Below, piece after piece: positions 61,199 through 64,000 of a DNA stretch of 64,000 nt; within the stretch, counting starts at the first letter, position 1; each line of letters opens with the position of its first letter. A program made the translations under genes and the position numbers. A model generated the notes under the pieces. It saw only the letters and a program-made list of their open reading frames with translations. It had not been told where the DNA came from and did no database searches. Source of the stretch: Globodera rostochiensis (lineage: Eukaryota > Nematoda > Chromadorea > Rhabditida > Heteroderidae); assembly GCA_018350325.1 (NCBI GenBank), contig JAEVLN010000016.1, positions 186,001 to 250,000 on the forward strand, given 5' to 3'.

Positions 61199-61480
61199 TC
61201 GAAGGAGCAAAGGGAAAGAGAGAACGTAAGGGGAGGAGAAAGGAGAGAACGGAAAGGAAAAGGAGAGAACGGAAAGGAAAAGGAGAGAACGGAAGGGAAA
61301 AGGAGAGAACGGAAGGGAAGGAGAAAAGAGAGAACGGAAGGGAAGGAGAAAAAAGAGAACGTAAGGGAAAAGGAGAGAACGGAAGGGAAAAGGAGAGAAC
61401 GGAAGGGAAAAGGAGAGAACGGAAGGGAAAAGGAGAGAACGGAAGGGAAGGAGAAAAGAGAGAACGGAAGGAACCGCTAG
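61199..61480. repeat. Purine-rich GGAAAAGGAGAGAACGGAAG repeat
   Basis: About a dozen copies of a 20-base unit, GGAAAAGGAGAGAACGGAAG, with some longer GGAAGGAGAAAAGAGAGAAC variants, upstream of MIG-10. The frame rich in REKERTEG is an artefact. Confidence 0.9.
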
Positions 61481-61495
61481 ATGAACAGATGGCTA

Positions 61496-62885
61496 CCGGA
61501 CATTTGCCCCTTAGACATTTCGCCCATCGGACATTTCGCCCGGTAACGAAAAAACGGACGTTTCGTCCGGTAGTGAAAAAACAGACGTTTCGCCCATAAA
61601 TTTCGCCCATCGCTCGCCCATTGGAATGATTCAGATCCGAATAAAAATTAGAGATCGGACACGGGCCGGGGTCCGTACGGAGTTTTACGGACCCCGTGGC
61701 CCGTAACCCGTGTTTTTTTTTGTGCCGACACGGGGTTACACGGGGTCACGGGGTTACACGGGGTCACGGGGTTTTAGCCCGTGTAGCCCTTGCCCGTGTA
61801 GGTCGGCGACCCTTGCCCGTATCCCTTGCCCGTGTGTTTTGACACGGGTTAACACGGGCTAAATTTTTTGGCATATATTTAGGGAAACTTCATTGATTTT
61901 GCTACACAGTTTATTTAATAAAAAAGCTCCTCTATTGGGCATAAAAGACAAAATTTTTACAGGGGCCTCTCCTATTCATTACCAACTTTTTAATTTTGGT
62001 TGAAATCTCTTAACAAATTGAGACAAAAATTCAACTTCGCGGCGGCGCCTTTTGTTTTAAAAATCCTGATCCGGGATCCGGTCTTACACCTCAGTTCCTA
62101 TTCAAGATTTAAATTACTGAAAAAGAACAAAAAAAAATGTTAAACATTTTCCTGACGGTGCTTTTTGACGAAATTTTCTTGGAACTGGAATAAAATGGGA
62201 TTCCCGTTTGGGATTCTGTCCCATTAGATTTTAAATACCCGTTGTAATTTTTATTTTTCCGCGCTCTAGTCAAAATATATTTGCATAGAATTATTGTTAA
62301 ATTTGTTGTTCTGTTCTAAATATATTGAGGTAGTTTCAATATTTATCGAGTGTTTTATTGAAAAAATACTTTAAATTTCAGAAATTTTTTTTCAAAAAAA
62401 CCCTTACCCGTGTACGGACCCCGAGTCTTTGCAAAACACCGGGTTACACGGGGTCACGGGGTTTTAGCCCGTGTAGCCCTTGCCCGTGTAGGTCGGTAAC
62501 CCTTGCCCGTAGCCCTTGCCCGTGTCATTTGAAAATTCCGATCTCTAATAAAATACTACCAATCGATTCATCTCGTCGAGCTGAGTACAAATCAGCAAAA
62601 AGTTTGCGCCGGGAGTCTCTATAAAGAAAGTTATGAGCCACCAAATGTTGGCCAAAATGGGTTGACATTGTGTTTTTTGAGCTTGTTTTGATAATTTATT
62701 GAAGCAATTTTAACCAAATTATTCAACTTTGGCTTAATTTTAAATAATCCATCTACCTAAAATACTTTACAAGCTTTTATTAAATGTGGGCGAAATTTAT
62801 GGGCAAAACGTCTGTTTTTTCACTACCAGGCGAAACGTCCGTTTTTTCGTTACCGGGCGAAATGTCCAATGGGCGAAATGTCCGG
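61496..62885. mobile_element. Inverted-repeat element with about 110-base ends, containing a second element
   Basis: The left end (61496-61613), built from GGACATTTCGCCC units, reappears inverted at about 62785-62885. The interior is occupied by a second element (61648-62548). No transposase frame is seen and no clear target-site duplication was found. Confidence 0.65.
61648..62548. mobile_element. Nested element with ACACGGGGTCACGGGG repeats
   Basis: The ends are a 12-base inverted repeat, TTAGAGATCGGA and TCCGATCTCTAA. Inside, GGGTTACACGGGGTCACGGGG-like runs lie near both ends (61660-61860 and 62405-62525), with an AT-rich centre. Part of the GC near-palindrome lies at 62038. The GGGTTACACGGGG text is not a telomere array. 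Confidence 0.55.
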
Positions 62886-62993
62886 ACACCGAACAGATTA
62901 GACTGAAATAATTCTATGTTTTTTATCATTGGAATTTTCCCTTTTGGCATATTCCCTTTTGAGCTAGCCAAAAGTGTGAAAAGCTCAAAAGGG

Positions 62994-64000
62994 AAAACTT
63001 CGGCACCGGAAGTCTGTGGGGGGGGGGGGGGCTTTGGCGCCGCCGAAACTCTGTGGGGGGGGGGGGGGCTTCGGCCCGGAATGGGAGGGCTTTGGCGCCG
63101 AAAGTCTGTGGGGGGGGGGCTTCGGCCCGGAATGGGGGGCTTCGGCGCCGAAAGTCTGTGGGGGGGGGGCTTCGGCCCGGAATGGGGGGCTTCGGCACCG
63201 GAAGTCTGTGGGGGGGGGGGGCTTCGGCCCGGAATGGGGGGCTTCGGCACCGGAAGTCTGTGGGGGGGGGGGCTTCGGCCCGGAATGGGAGGGCTTTGGC
63301 GCCGAAAGTCTGTGGGGGGGGGGCTTTGGCGCCGAAAGTCTGTGGGGGGGGGGAGCTTCGGCCCGGAATGGGGGGCTTCGGCGCCGAAAGTCTGTGGGGG
63401 GGGGCTTCGGCCCGGAATGGGGGGCTTCGGCACCGGAAGTCTGTGGGGGGGGGGGCTTCGGCCCGGAATGGGGGGCTTCGGCACCGGAAGTCTGTGGGGG
63501 GGGGGGGGCTTCGGCCCGGAATGGGGGGCTTCGGCACCGGAAGTCTGTGGGGGGGGGGGCTTCGGCCCGGAATGGGGGGCTTCGGCACCGGAAGTCTGTG
63601 GGGGGGGTGGCTTTGGCGCCGAAAGTCTGTGGGGGGGGGGAGCTTCGGGGCTTCGGCACCGGAAGTCTGTGGGGGGGGGGGGGCTTCGGCCCGGAATGGG
63701 GGCTTCGGCACCGGAAGTCTGTGGGGGGGGGGGGGGCTTCGGCCCGGAATGGGGGGCTTCGGCACCGGAAGTCTGTGGGGGGGGGGGGCTTTGGCGCCGA
63801 AAGTCTGTGGGGGGGGAGCTTCGGCCCGGAATGGGGGGCTTTGGCGCCGAAAGTCTGTGGGAAGGGGGGGCTTCGGCCCGGAATGGGGGGCTTCGGCACC
63901 GGAAGTCTGTGGGGGGGGGGGGCTTCGGCCCGGAATGGGGGGCTTCGGCACCGGAAGTCTGTGGGGGGGGGGACTTCGGCCCGGAATGGGGGGCTTCGGC
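62994..64000. repeat. G-rich minisatellite running off the window end
   Basis: About 20 copies of a 45-50-base unit containing GGCTTCGGCACCGGAAGTCTG and CTTCGGCCCGGAATGGGGGG with G runs of 8-13. Variants (GCACCGGAAG versus GCGCCGAAAG) alternate along the array, showing higher-order structure. The array is cut by the window boundary, so its full length is unknown. Confidence 0.94.

Noticed and set aside
61700..62525. GGGTTACACGGGG repeats as a telomere-like array
   Set aside because: Units are irregular, are not TTAGGC-type, and sit within an inverted-repeat element in gene-bearing DNA.

Overview
The window is nuclear DNA from a eukaryote, most likely a nematode and plausibly a plant-parasitic (tylenchid or cyst-nematode-like) one. 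The genes are broken by many short introns, mostly 40-100 bases and AT-rich. Families typical of nematodes are present (a Patched-related PTR protein, MIG-10). Several introns use GC-AG borders, which have been reported as frequent in cyst nematodes. Placement below Nematoda is inference. No bacterial operon, phage, CRISPR or rRNA features were seen.

I rebuilt eleven protein-coding genes by reading exons in frame and matching splice borders. Left to right they are: CLP1, a pre-mRNA 3'-end-processing and tRNA-splicing RNA kinase (+, 2632-5357); SCYL2, a clathrin-vesicle pseudokinase (-, 6448-12728); prolyl oligopeptidase (-, 12959-16669); a secreted Cys-rich protein with a GPI-anchor-like tail (-, 19581-21398); an unrecognised signal-peptide/single-span membrane protein (+, 30525-32157); COG7 of the Golgi tethering complex (-, 32906-36508); a CUEDC1-like CUE-domain protein (+, 37601-39304); a Patched-related transporter-like protein (+, 41763-45639); a ZnT/CDF zinc transporter (-, 45925-49132); a type II membrane BRICHOS protein (+, 50149-53832); and MIG-10/lamellipodin/RIAM (-, 54123-61012). 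Many are trafficking, membrane or signalling genes, but nothing shows they act as one pathway. Only prolyl oligopeptidase and SCYL2 lie close together on one strand (230 bases apart), which fits a nematode-type operon.

The rest is repeat-rich. There are several short inverted-repeat elements (MITE or foldback type), some with intact 8-bp target-site duplications. One GC-rich near-palindrome recurs about 15 times. Many unrelated minisatellites share variable runs of 8 or more G or C, and some sit inside introns. The main intergenic repeat blocks are 1-2630, 16670-19580, 21400-30520, 39305-41760 and 61013-64000; the window ends inside a G-rich minisatellite.

The most unusual observations are a 35-bp minisatellite in the BRICHOS gene whose every unit recreates the upstream 5' splice site, the dispersed GC hairpin family, the GC-AG introns, and two introns whose only frame-consistent 3' border ends in AA.
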